Positions 15,296-21,617 of a DNA stretch of 21,617 bases are shown here, piece after piece (the first letter of the stretch is position 1; each line of letters begins with the position of its first letter). Below the pieces are notes generated by a model. It had not been told where the DNA came from. It was given only the letters and a program-made list of their open reading frames with translations, and searched no databases. The stretch is from CAZADA01 sp964568975 (lineage in GTDB: Bacteria; Pseudomonadota; Alphaproteobacteria; Caulobacterales; Maricaulaceae): assembly GCA_964568975.1 (NCBI GenBank), contig CAZMSO010000048.1:1-21617 (forward strand), read 5' to 3'. The position numbers and the translations under genes were made by a program.

Positions 15296-15685
15296 ATGAG
15301 CAATCGAGAAATCGACAACCGATCAAGCGCAGCCCCGCTCAGCAGTGCGGATGACGGTTCCACCGTGTTACGACGTCAACTCATCGCCATTGAGCGGTCG
15401 ATGCACGCCGCGGGCGCGCTGCGCGCTGCGGTTCTAAGCCGCTGGACCGCATGGGAACACGAGCGCGTCGAAGCCACCATCGAGGCGTTCACGCGCCTTG
15501 CGCAATGCGCTGCGGATTGCGCGTCAGCCGCCGATCTCGATTCGCTCCGCAACCGCCAAGTCGTCTACGCAACGACGGTCGTGGAGCTCGCCGCTCAGCG
15601 ACACCGCGCACTCCTGCAATTGGCGACTGGCATGGCCCAAGCGGTCATGGACGCCGCGTCTAGCGCCAACGCCAAGACGCGCTGA
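15296..15685 (+). CDS. Phasin-like small helical protein
   Basis: A 129-residue protein with no signal peptide or membrane segment, nearly all amphipathic helix from residue 23 on (LRRQLIAIERSMHAAGALRAAVLSRWTAWEHERVEATIEAF; NRQVVYATTVVELAAQRHRALLQLATGMAQAVM). Length, helix pattern and the R-x-Q-x(n)-QRHRALLQLA tail resemble phasin_2 proteins, which coat polyhydroxyalkanoate granules. The nearby 3-hydroxybutyrate dehydrogenase supports this. I chose the ATG at 15296, preceded by AAAGGG. Starts at 15239 or 15278 would add residues without better RBS support. The match is by overall pattern, so another helical protein is possible. Confidence 0.55.
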   Translation: MSNREIDNRSSAAPLSSADDGSTVLRRQLIAIERSMHAAGALRAAVLSRWTAWEHERVEATIEAFTRLAQCAADCASAADLDSLRNRQVVYATTVVELAAQRHRALLQLATGMAQAVMDAASSANAKTR

Positions 15686-15713
15686 CGGTCAAACCTACCA
15701 GCTCTGCGATCTC

Positions 15714-15719
15714 TATACT
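15714..15719 (+). promoter_or_regulatory. Candidate -10 box before the third cupin
   Basis: TATACT lies in an otherwise GC-rich 88-base gap between the phasin-like gene and the third cupin. No good -35 is seen at 16-18 bases, so this is weak evidence for a separate promoter. Confidence 0.2.
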
Positions 15720-15773
15720 GACCTTATCGGTCGCGACGAGCTTTCATTTCTTGACTCGACGAAAGGAAGACTA

Positions 15774-16256
15774 ATGTTGAAGCGAAACAACACCACATTC
15801 ATCGCCGGCGCCATGATAGTGGGGGCCGCGGTCGCCACAGCCGCGCCGGCGTTCGCCGGTGAATGCCCCGCCGATCAGATCCGTCCCCACACCGAACTGA
15901 ACGGCCCGACCGCCCCGGAAAACGTCACCGACACCGTGGTCGAGCAGATTGACCTTCAAGAACAAACCGGCATTGAAGGCCGCATGCTGCGCATTCGGCG
16001 GGTCGAAATCCAGCCCGGTGGGATCGTCCCACAGCATAGCCATGCCGAGCGTCCGGCCCACCTTTACATCGCGGAGGGAGAGGCCACCGAACACCGCAAC
16101 ACGTGCGCGGTCCCGATCATCCATCGCCAAGGCGATGTCATCCCTGAGCCGGCTTCTTTGGTCCATTGGTGGCGCAATGACAGCAGTGGTGCAGCGGTGA
16201 TCTACTCCACCGATATCGTGCCGGGCGAAAACCCTCCCCCGTCCGGAGACATGTAA
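15774..16256 (+). CDS. Small periplasmic cupin protein (third paralogue)
   Basis: A 160-residue secreted protein. The signal peptide ends at AFA (residue 28). A single cupin barrel (about 70-148) has motif 1 GGIVPQHSHAERPAHLYIAEGE (His88, His90) and motif 2 with His131 in LVHWWRNDS. It has the most complete metal site of the three cupins here, although the standard Glu is Ala95. Two Cys (31 and 111) could form a disulfide. GAAAGGAAGA precedes the ATG. A longer reading upstream to 15498 would overlap the phasin gene in another frame and lose the signal peptide, so it was not used. A bulged hairpin follows the stop. The substrate is unknown. Confidence 0.75.
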   Translation: MLKRNNTTFIAGAMIVGAAVATAAPAFAGECPADQIRPHTELNGPTAPENVTDTVVEQIDLQEQTGIEGRMLRIRRVEIQPGGIVPQHSHAERPAHLYIAEGEATEHRNTCAVPIIHRQGDVIPEPASLVHWWRNDSSGAAVIYSTDIVPGENPPPSGDM

Positions 16257-16258
16257 GC

Positions 16259-16299
16259 CGACGCCCATGCTGCGGCCTTAGCACATGGTCGGGGCGTCG
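16259..16299 (+). terminator. Bulged long hairpin after the third cupin
   Basis: CGACGCCC (16259-16266) pairs exactly with GGGCGTCG (16292-16299), and inside it CCATG/CATGG and TGC/GCA can stack further. It begins two bases after the cupin stop. There is no T-run, but the position is right for a terminator. Confidence 0.4.
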
Positions 16300-16475
16300 A
16301 GTGGCTGCAACGTCTCGTGGACCAACATGAGCGTCAAGGCGACGACGCCTCCATGGCGTCGGCGTCCGATGCGATCGAGCACGCTCTCAAAAAGAGTGGC
16401 GACGGGACTGGCGTGGTGCTCGCGACCTCCACCTTAGAGCGTATAACTCGATTTTGGGGCGCGGCCGGGCGCTGA
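16300..16475 (+). other. Open stretch in frame with the cupin, possible gene remnant
   Basis: After the cupin stop the same frame stays open to TGA at 16473. From 16299 it reads like protein: EWLQRLVDQHERQGDD, SDAIEHALKKSGDGTG, then VVLATSTLERITRFWG. It has high GC at third positions, no good start codon and no RBS. I do not recognise it. It may be the tail of a decayed gene or simply chance in GC-rich DNA. Confidence 0.2.
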
Positions 16476-16523
16476 GGGGCTGTGGCTGCGTCATCCATCT
16501 CACAAACATATGAGGCGCTATCA

Positions 16524-16961
16524 ATGACTGGAATCCTCCGCTGGGCGGGAACCACCTTGTATACATTGATCGGCGTCTTCCTAGTGCTCTTTGGCATTCT
16601 CTACGCCACTGTATCAGATTATTTGCCGTTCCATGCCGCGGCCGTTGATCCCGCGGCGCTGACGCCATCCAAGCCGCTCTATATTGCATTAATGACCTTG
16701 ATCGGCGGCGCGTCTGGCGCGCTGGGTCTTTTGGGGCTCTACGTCACGTGGGGGCCGATACGGCGCGGCGCGCCTGTCGCGGCGTTGTTTGTCGCGGCGG
16801 CGTACATCATCGCGTTTGTGTCGGCCGCCGTGACCGCTGAACGGCTTGCGGCCAAGACCGGCGCGCCAACCAGCTTTCATATTATGGGGATCCTCATCGC
16901 CATCACGCTTGGCGGTCTCGTGGTCTCACTGATCGGGCGCAAAAGCGAGGCGCGGTCATGA
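16524..16961 (+). CDS. Four-helix integral membrane protein of unknown function
   Basis: A 145-residue protein with about four membrane helices: ILRWAGTTLYTLIGVFLVLF (4-26), a second near residues 50-72, a third near 81-100, and MGILIAITLGGLVVSLIG (about 118-138). I do not recognise the family with confidence; it has the size of DUF4345/DoxX-like small membrane proteins. I chose the ATG at 16524 because GAGG lies eight bases upstream and the GTG at 16482 has no RBS. It overlaps the MFS transporter start by four bases (ATGA, 16958-16961), so the two are translated together and may act together. Confidence 0.65.
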   Translation: MTGILRWAGTTLYTLIGVFLVLFGILYATVSDYLPFHAAAVDPAALTPSKPLYIALMTLIGGASGALGLLGLYVTWGPIRRGAPVAALFVAAAYIIAFVSAAVTAERLAAKTGAPTSFHIMGILIAITLGGLVVSLIGRKSEARS

Positions 16962-18145
16962 GTGAGGCGTCCGCCATTCATGCGCCGCACGCACCTCATC
17001 ATGGGGATGTAACGCGCGGCCTTCTCATTGGGCTAATCAGCTTCCTGACGCTGGTCGACCTTTTCGCCGCTCAAGCCATACTTCCCGCTCTTGCTGAAAC
17101 CTACAGCGTCACCGCCGCAGCGATGAGTTCCGCGGTGAACGCCTCCACGTTCGGTATGGCCGCGGGCAGCCTGTTGACGGCCCTGATTGCACGGAAGGTG
17201 AACCGCCGCCATGGCATCTGGGTCGCGCTCGCGCTGCTTGCAGTCCCGACCACGTTGCTCAGCGGCGCTGACGACCTTGGCTGGTTCGCGGCGCTGCGCG
17301 TCGCCCAAGGCCTGTGCATGGCCGCCGCGTTCACGCTGACAATGGCTTATTTGGCTGAGGAGTGCACGCCGACCCAAGCCGCTGGCGCGCTCGCCGCCTA
17401 CATCACCGGCAATGTCGCGAGCAACCTCGCCGGGCGGTTGATATCAGCCAACCTCGTTGAAGCGATCGGTGTCTCCAGCAGTTTTTATGTGTTTGCGGGG
17501 CTGAACCTCGCCGGCGCGCTGGTCGCTTATCTCTACATCAACCCCAGTGTCAAAGATCCGACGAAGACCATGTCACCGGTTTCCCCCGTGGCGTCTTGGT
17601 TGCAGCATCTGCGCACCCCAGGCCTGCCGACCGCATTCATCGGCGGGTTTCTAATCCTCTTCGTGTTCTTGGGTGTGTTTACCTATATCAATTTCGTTCT
17701 CGCCGGGCCTCGGTTTCAGCTGGCCACCGGGGAGCTCGGTCTCGTCTATCTCGTTTTCTTGCCGTCCATGATCACCACGCCGCTCGCGGGCCCGATGGTG
17801 CAGCGCTACGGCGTTCGGCTGTCTCTCTATGCCGGCCTCGCCATCGCTGTCGCCGGCATGGCGCTCACCGTGCCGGCGTCCCTGCCAGCCGTGCTCATCG
17901 GCATGGCGCTTGTGGGCGTGGGGACGTTCGCCGCCCAGGCCGCGCTCACCGGTTATGTGTCGGGCACAGCGATGGGCGACCGAGCGGCCGCGAGCGGCAT
18001 GTACCTCACCGCCTATTATCTTGGGGGACTGATCGGCACGTTTGTTTTGGGCTTAGTGTTCACAAGCGCCGGTTGGGGCGGCGTCGTCGCCGGCTCAACG
18101 TTCGCACTCGCCGCGATCGCCGCGTTGTCGGTGCGCCTCACCTAG
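16958..18145 (+). CDS. MFS transporter (YnfM/arabinose-efflux-like)
   Basis: A 395-residue integral inner-membrane protein with about 12 hydrophobic helices in two halves joined by a loop near residue 200 (NPSVKDPTKTMSPVSP). The motif between helices 2 and 3 reads LIARKVNRRHG, a variant of the MFS motif A, and the second half has the matching MVQRYGVRLSL. Overall it looks like the YnfM/CynX-type efflux group. A His-rich N-terminus (HAPHAPHHG) is unusual. The substrate cannot be told. It is coupled to the small membrane protein upstream and followed 37 bases later by bdhA, so uptake or efflux of a small organic acid is a reasonable guess only. Confidence 0.85.
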   Translation: MSEASAIHAPHAPHHGDVTRGLLIGLISFLTLVDLFAAQAILPALAETYSVTAAAMSSAVNASTFGMAAGSLLTALIARKVNRRHGIWVALALLAVPTTLLSGADDLGWFAALRVAQGLCMAAAFTLTMAYLAEECTPTQAAGALAAYITGNVASNLAGRLISANLVEAIGVSSSFYVFAGLNLAGALVAYLYINPSVKDPTKTMSPVSPVASWLQHLRTPGLPTAFIGGFLILFVFLGVFTYINFVLAGPRFQLATGELGLVYLVFLPSMITTPLAGPMVQRYGVRLSLYAGLAIAVAGMALTVPASLPAVLIGMALVGVGTFAAQAALTGYVSGTAMGDRAAASGMYLTAYYLGGLIGTFVLGLVFTSAGWGGVVAGSTFALAAIAALSVRLT

Positions 18146-18182
18146 GTTTGTTCCACATCAGCACACACGCGGGAGATCCGTT

Positions 18183-18968
18183 ATGTCATTGAACGGGAAA
18201 ACGGCCATCGTCACCGGCTCAACCAGCGGCATCGGCGAGGGAGTCGCGCGCGCCTTCGCGGCGGCGGGCGCGAACGTCGTGCTCAACGGATTTGGCGACC
18301 CGACGGAAATTGAGGCGCTGCGGGTCGAGCTCGAGCAGACCCATGGCGTCAACGTCATCTTCATCGGCGCCGACCTCACTAAGCTCGATCAGCTGAACGA
18401 CATGATCGCAGTGTCTGAGCGCGAGTTCCGCCAGGTCGACATCCTGGTCAACAACGCCGGCGTGCAGCATGTCGCGCCGCTTGAGGATTTTCCGCCTGAA
18501 AAATGGGAGTTCATCATCTCCTTAAACTTGTCAGCGGCGTTCCACACCGCGCGTGCGGTGTTCGCGGGCATGAAGGCGCGCGGCTATGGGCGGATCATCA
18601 ATGTGGCCTCGGCCCATGGCCTGGTCGCATCACCCTTCAAATCCGCCTATGTCGCCGCTAAGCACGGTATTCTGGGACTGACCAAAACCATCGCGCTGGA
18701 GGGCGCTGAGCATGGCGTCACCGCCAATGCGATATGCCCTGGTTATGTGTTAACCCCGCTCGTCGAGCAGCAAATCCCCGACACCGCCGCAGCGCGCGGC
18801 ATCACCGAAGACGAGGTCAAACGCGACGTTCTGCTCGCGGCCCAGCCCACGAAAGAGTTTGTCACCACTGAGCAACTCGGCGCGCTGGCGGTGTTCCTCG
18901 CCTCTGACCATGGGGCCCAGATTAATGGCGCCGCGCTTCCCGTCGACGGCGGCTGGACGGCGCAATAA
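18183..18968 (+). CDS. bdhA: 3-hydroxybutyrate dehydrogenase (SDR family)
   Basis: A 261-residue cytoplasmic enzyme that oxidises (R)-3-hydroxybutyrate to acetoacetate with NAD+. It has the SDR cofactor loop TGSTSGIG (11-18), NNAG (90-93), the catalytic tetrad Asn115, Ser143, Tyr156 and Lys160 (SAYVAAKHG), and PGYVLTPLVEQQIP. Length and the motifs NNAGVQHVAP, SAHGLVASPFKSAY and the CPGYVLTPLVEQQI region are hallmarks of bacterial BdhA rather than general acyl-ACP reductases. GGGAG precedes the ATG. It is followed after 60 bases by a patatin-like hydrolase, an arrangement that I recall as common in alphaproteobacteria. Confidence 0.95.
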   Translation: MSLNGKTAIVTGSTSGIGEGVARAFAAAGANVVLNGFGDPTEIEALRVELEQTHGVNVIFIGADLTKLDQLNDMIAVSEREFRQVDILVNNAGVQHVAPLEDFPPEKWEFIISLNLSAAFHTARAVFAGMKARGYGRIINVASAHGLVASPFKSAYVAAKHGILGLTKTIALEGAEHGVTANAICPGYVLTPLVEQQIPDTAAARGITEDEVKRDVLLAAQPTKEFVTTEQLGALAVFLASDHGAQINGAALPVDGGWTAQ

Positions 18969-19028
18969 AGGCGTTTGGTCTCAACGACCAACCCCAACGT
19001 TCAAAGGCGGTTTTTTGGAGCCGAGACC

Positions 19029-20183
19029 ATGGCTGATCCCTCAAAGCGCCCTGTGGCGGGCTCTGTGACGGGCCCTGCGCGCCGAAACAAACACCACAAG
19101 CGCGTCAACATCGCGCTCCAGGGCGGCGGGGCCCATGGCGCCTTTACGTGGGGCGTGCTTGATCGCTTCTTTGAAGATGACCGCATCTGGATCGACCGCA
19201 TTTCCGGCACGTCGGCCGGGGCCATGAACACGGTCGTCGCCTCTCACGGCATGTATGACGGCGGCGCGGAAGGGGCCCGCGACAAGCTCCTCGAGTTTTG
19301 GAGCGCCGTCAGCGGCGCGGCGCGCTTCAGTCCGCTCCAGCGGCCAATGTGGGCGCGCGCGATGGGGAATTGGTCGCTGGAAAGTTCGCCTGGTTTCTTG
19401 GCGCTTAGTCTGATGCAACGCCTCGCCTCACCCTACGATTTGAATCCATTCGATTTCGACCCGTTGCGCGACATCCTGGCCCGCATCGTCGACTTCAATA
19501 AAGTCCGCGATTGCAAAGATATGGGTGTGTTCTTGTCGGCGACGAATGTTGAGACGGGTCGGTTGCGGATCTTTGCACGCGACGAGATTGATCTTGACGT
19601 GACCATGGCCTCGGCGTGCTTGCCGTCTATGTTTAAGGCGGTTGAGATCGACGGCGCTCCATACTGGGATGGCGGCTTCATTGGTAATCCGCCGCTGACG
19701 CCATTCTTCAACAGCTCTTGTACCAATGATATTATTATTGTGCAGATCAATCCGGTGGTGCGGCAGGGCACGCCGCGCACGGCGTCGGACATCCAGAACC
19801 GGATGAATGAGATCACATTCAATGCATCGCTTCTGCATGAACTCCGGTCGATATACATGCTCCAACGGCTCGTCGACGCCGGTCAACTCGACTCAAAAGC
19901 GTATCGGAAACTCAATATCCACGTTGTAAGCGCGGACATGCGCATGGCGCATTTGGACGCGTCTTCAAAGCTCAACGCTGAATGGGAGTTTCTGCGCCAT
20001 TTGTTCGAAATCGGACGCGCAACCGCGACGGCGTGGCTGACGGAAAACTTCGACCTGCTTGGGACCAGGTCTTCATTCGATCTGCACGAGCTTTTCGCGC
20101 ATCTGGACCTGTTTCCCGAACAGCCGACAGGACGAGAACGCGCGCCGGCGGCGCCTGCATCGCCGGGCGCGCCGGACACGTGA
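19029..20183 (+). CDS. Patatin-like acyl hydrolase/phospholipase
   Basis: A 384-residue protein with a patatin fold: oxyanion loop QGGGAHGAF (31-39), nucleophile elbow GTSAG (Ser62) and the dyad Asp214 in the DGG motif (YWDGGFIGNPPL). No signal peptide is seen, so it acts in the cytoplasm or at the membrane face. Family members cleave lipid acyl esters. Patatin-like proteins next to bdhA have been suggested to act on polyhydroxybutyrate or membrane lipids, but that is an inference here. I chose the ATG at 19029 because TTGGAG lies just upstream; a TTG start at 18975 would add 18 residues. The C-terminal tail (after about 365) is Ala/Pro-rich and probably disordered. Confidence 0.9.
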   Translation: MADPSKRPVAGSVTGPARRNKHHKRVNIALQGGGAHGAFTWGVLDRFFEDDRIWIDRISGTSAGAMNTVVASHGMYDGGAEGARDKLLEFWSAVSGAARFSPLQRPMWARAMGNWSLESSPGFLALSLMQRLASPYDLNPFDFDPLRDILARIVDFNKVRDCKDMGVFLSATNVETGRLRIFARDEIDLDVTMASACLPSMFKAVEIDGAPYWDGGFIGNPPLTPFFNSSCTNDIIIVQINPVVRQGTPRTASDIQNRMNEITFNASLLHELRSIYMLQRLVDAGQLDSKAYRKLNIHVVSADMRMAHLDASSKLNAEWEFLRHLFEIGRATATAWLTENFDLLGTRSSFDLHELFAHLDLFPEQPTGRERAPAAPASPGAPDT

Positions 20184-20217
20184 AGGCGACGGGCGGCTTA
20201 ACTCCGCGGGACTCTCG

Positions 20218-21429
20218 ATGGACGCGATAGAACTGTTGATCATTGGCGCGGGCGTGCTCGTCTGGTCGGCGTTGTCAGGCCGCATCGAACGCGGCGTGAT
20301 CACCGCGCCCATGGCGTTCACCGCGTTCGGTTTCGCCGTCGGCCCGGCCGCCGCGGACCTCGTGAACCTTAATATGGCCGAGGGCGGTTTGCATCTCTTG
20401 GCGGAAGCCACGCTCGCACTGGTGCTCTTCACGGATGCGGCTCGGATCAATGTGCGTCAGTTGGCGAGAGATCATGTCGCGCCGCTCCGGATGCTGCTGA
20501 TCGCGCTGCCTTTGACTATTCTGTTTGGCGCCGTCGTGGGCGCCTGGCTGTTTGATGGCTGGATACTCTGGGAGGCCGCGCTGTTGGCGGCGATTCTCGC
20601 ACCGACTGATGCAGCGCTTGGCCAAGCGGTTGTGAGCAACACATCAGTCCCAACGCGGATTCGTCAGGCGCTCACCGTGGAGAGCGGCCTCAACGACGGT
20701 CTGGCGCTGCCCGTCGTCTTAGTTCTTGCGGCCGTCGCCAGCGGCATGGGCGGCATGGCGCCGGAGCGGCCGTTATCGTCTTGGATCACATTTGCGGCCT
20801 TGCAAGTAACGCTTGGACCGTTGGCGGGGGTGCTCGTCGGCGTGAGCCTTGGACGCGTCATTGATTGGTGCTTGACCCGTCATTGGATGGATGACGCCTA
20901 TGAAGGCGCAGCCGTGCTCGCAGTTCCGCTGATCGCGTATCTCAGTGCTGATTTGATCGGCGGCAACGGCTTTATCGCTGCATTCGTCGCCGGCGCCGCC
21001 TTTGGCGCGGTGGTGGGGCGACGGTGCAGCTTCCTTTTTGAATTCATGGAGAATGAGGGGCGGCTGCTCGTCCTCTTGACGTTTTTTCTCTTCGGCGGCG
21101 CCTTAATCGCCGAGCATATTGATCACATCAGCTGGATCACTGTGGTTTACACCGCGTTTTCGCTTACGGTGATCCGCGTTGCGCCGATTATGCTGTCGCT
21201 CACCGGCGCCGGATTTTCAATCGAAACGCAGCTATTTTTGGGGTGGTTCGGCCCGCGTGGTCTGGCCTCGATCCTGTTCGCGCTCCTTGTCTTGGAGCAC
21301 AGCCTGCTGCCGCATGCCGAGGAGCTTATGGCGACGATCGTGTTTACTGTGTTGGCGAGCATCATCCTCCACGGCGTGACGGCGGCGCCGTGGGCGTCGC
21401 GGTATGGGCGTCGGCTGTCTGGAGAGTGA
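20218..21429 (+). CDS. CPA1-type cation/proton antiporter (Na+/H+ exchanger family)
   Basis: A 403-residue inner-membrane protein with about 12 helices. Signature residues are FTDAARI (71-77), APTDAALGQAVV (Asp131, the TD motif) and ESGLNDG (Glu155, Asn159, Asp160), the ND pair of electroneutral CPA1 exchangers, plus GWFGPRGLASI near residue 343. It probably exchanges Na+ or K+ for H+ and supports pH or salt homeostasis. I chose the ATG at 20218, 34 bases after the patatin stop; upstream residues in the same frame look like non-coding Arg-rich sequence. The RBS is weak (GCGGGA). It lacks the long cytoplasmic C-terminal domain of some family members. Confidence 0.88.
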   Translation: MDAIELLIIGAGVLVWSALSGRIERGVITAPMAFTAFGFAVGPAAADLVNLNMAEGGLHLLAEATLALVLFTDAARINVRQLARDHVAPLRMLLIALPLTILFGAVVGAWLFDGWILWEAALLAAILAPTDAALGQAVVSNTSVPTRIRQALTVESGLNDGLALPVVLVLAAVASGMGGMAPERPLSSWITFAALQVTLGPLAGVLVGVSLGRVIDWCLTRHWMDDAYEGAAVLAVPLIAYLSADLIGGNGFIAAFVAGAAFGAVVGRRCSFLFEFMENEGRLLVLLTFFLFGGALIAEHIDHISWITVVYTAFSLTVIRVAPIMLSLTGAGFSIETQLFLGWFGPRGLASILFALLVLEHSLLPHAEELMATIVFTVLASIILHGVTAAPWASRYGRRLSGE

Positions 21430-21472
21430 TGGCGGCGCTTCGCCCAAGGACAGCGTCCCACATTACGTCGCC

Positions 21473-21513
21473 GTGGGAGCCCAGTGGGAGCCCAGTGGGA
21501 GGCCAGTGGGACC
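21473..21513 (+). repeat. 11-bp tandem repeat next to tRNA-Val
   Basis: GTGGGAGCCCA occurs at 21473-21483 and 21484-21494 without change, at 21495-21505 with one substitution (GTGGGAGGCCA), and in part at 21506-21513 (GTGGGACC). The array lies 49 bases from the 3' end of the tRNA gene. Confidence 0.9.
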
Positions 21514-21562
21514 TCGCATGATGAGGGACGCGGCAGGCTGGCGCGCAAACCCCGGATTTCAG

Positions 21563-21617
21563 TGGTGGGCGGTGACGGGATCGAACCGCCGACCCTCTGG
21601 GTGTAAACCAGATGCTC
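21563..21617 (-). tRNA. tRNA-Val (anticodon UAC), partial at the window end
   Basis: Read on the minus strand, the 55 bases contain the anticodon arm TCTGG-TTTACAC-CCAGA with anticodon TAC (valine), a short variable region, the T arm GGCGG-TTCGATC-CCGTC, the 3' acceptor strand ACCGCCC, discriminator A and an encoded CCA end. The 5' acceptor strand and D arm lie beyond the right edge. Confidence 0.95.

Noticed and set aside
15498..15773. N-terminal extension of the third cupin overlapping the phasin-like gene
   Set aside because: It overlaps another gene in a different frame, is low in protein-like character and would bury the signal peptide; the ATG at 15774 has a good RBS.
18975..19016. Hairpin TTGGTC/GACCAA plus a T6 run between bdhA and the patatin gene as an internal terminator
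   Set aside because: The T-run lies about 20 bases from the short stem, not directly after it, and GGAG follows as the patatin RBS.
21473..21513. CRISPR-like array
   Set aside because: Units are 11 bases and directly adjacent, with no spacers; it is a simple tandem repeat.

Overview
The window is GC-rich, densely packed DNA (about 21.6 kb) with a codon style and gene repertoire typical of an alphaproteobacterium. A marine, stalked or Hyphomonadaceae/Maricaulales/Parvularcula-like relative is my guess. The supporting traits are a short-chain acyl-CoA regulator of the ScfR type, an alphaproteobacterial-type 3-hydroxybutyrate dehydrogenase, a phasin-like protein, and exported carbohydrate-active and cupin lipoproteins. 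The lineage is an inference from gene content, not a measured placement. The sequence holds one 100-N scaffold gap (6474-6573).

Left part (1-6455): a ScfR-type regulator is followed, after a strong hairpin, by a compact four-gene cell-envelope operon. It encodes a BON/OmpA-like protein whose OmpA domain has lost its peptidoglycan-binding residues, a membrane-anchored coiled-coil protein with WRNRYLxSRVxYLE repeats, a second BON/OmpA paralogue with an intact peptidoglycan-binding site, and a membrane-anchored helix-hairpin-helix-like protein. All four have one N-terminal membrane anchor, so they may form one envelope complex. I consider this the best candidate for an undescribed system here.

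Middle (6456-10663): the assembly gap, a possible relic of a tyrosine recombinase C-terminus, and a very large multi-domain glycoside-hydrolase-like lipoprotein with proline-threonine linkers and a carbohydrate-binding module inserted before its final domain. A 374-bp non-coding stretch with three perfect 8-bp hairpins follows.

Right part (10664-21617): a mosaic of central carbon, stress and transport genes. There are three related small exported cupins (one a lipoprotein), an NAD-type malic enzyme, a LysR regulator, a peroxiredoxin-like protein on the minus strand, and a phasin-like protein. A plus-strand run with short spacings then encodes a 4-TM membrane protein, an MFS transporter, 3-hydroxybutyrate dehydrogenase, a patatin-like acyl hydrolase and a CPA1-type cation/proton antiporter. 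The phasin, BdhA and patatin genes point to polyhydroxybutyrate/3-hydroxybutyrate turnover, which fits with malic enzyme (pyruvate/NADH supply) and the acyl-CoA regulator. The window ends inside a tRNA-Val(UAC) gene on the minus strand, flanked by an 11-bp tandem repeat.
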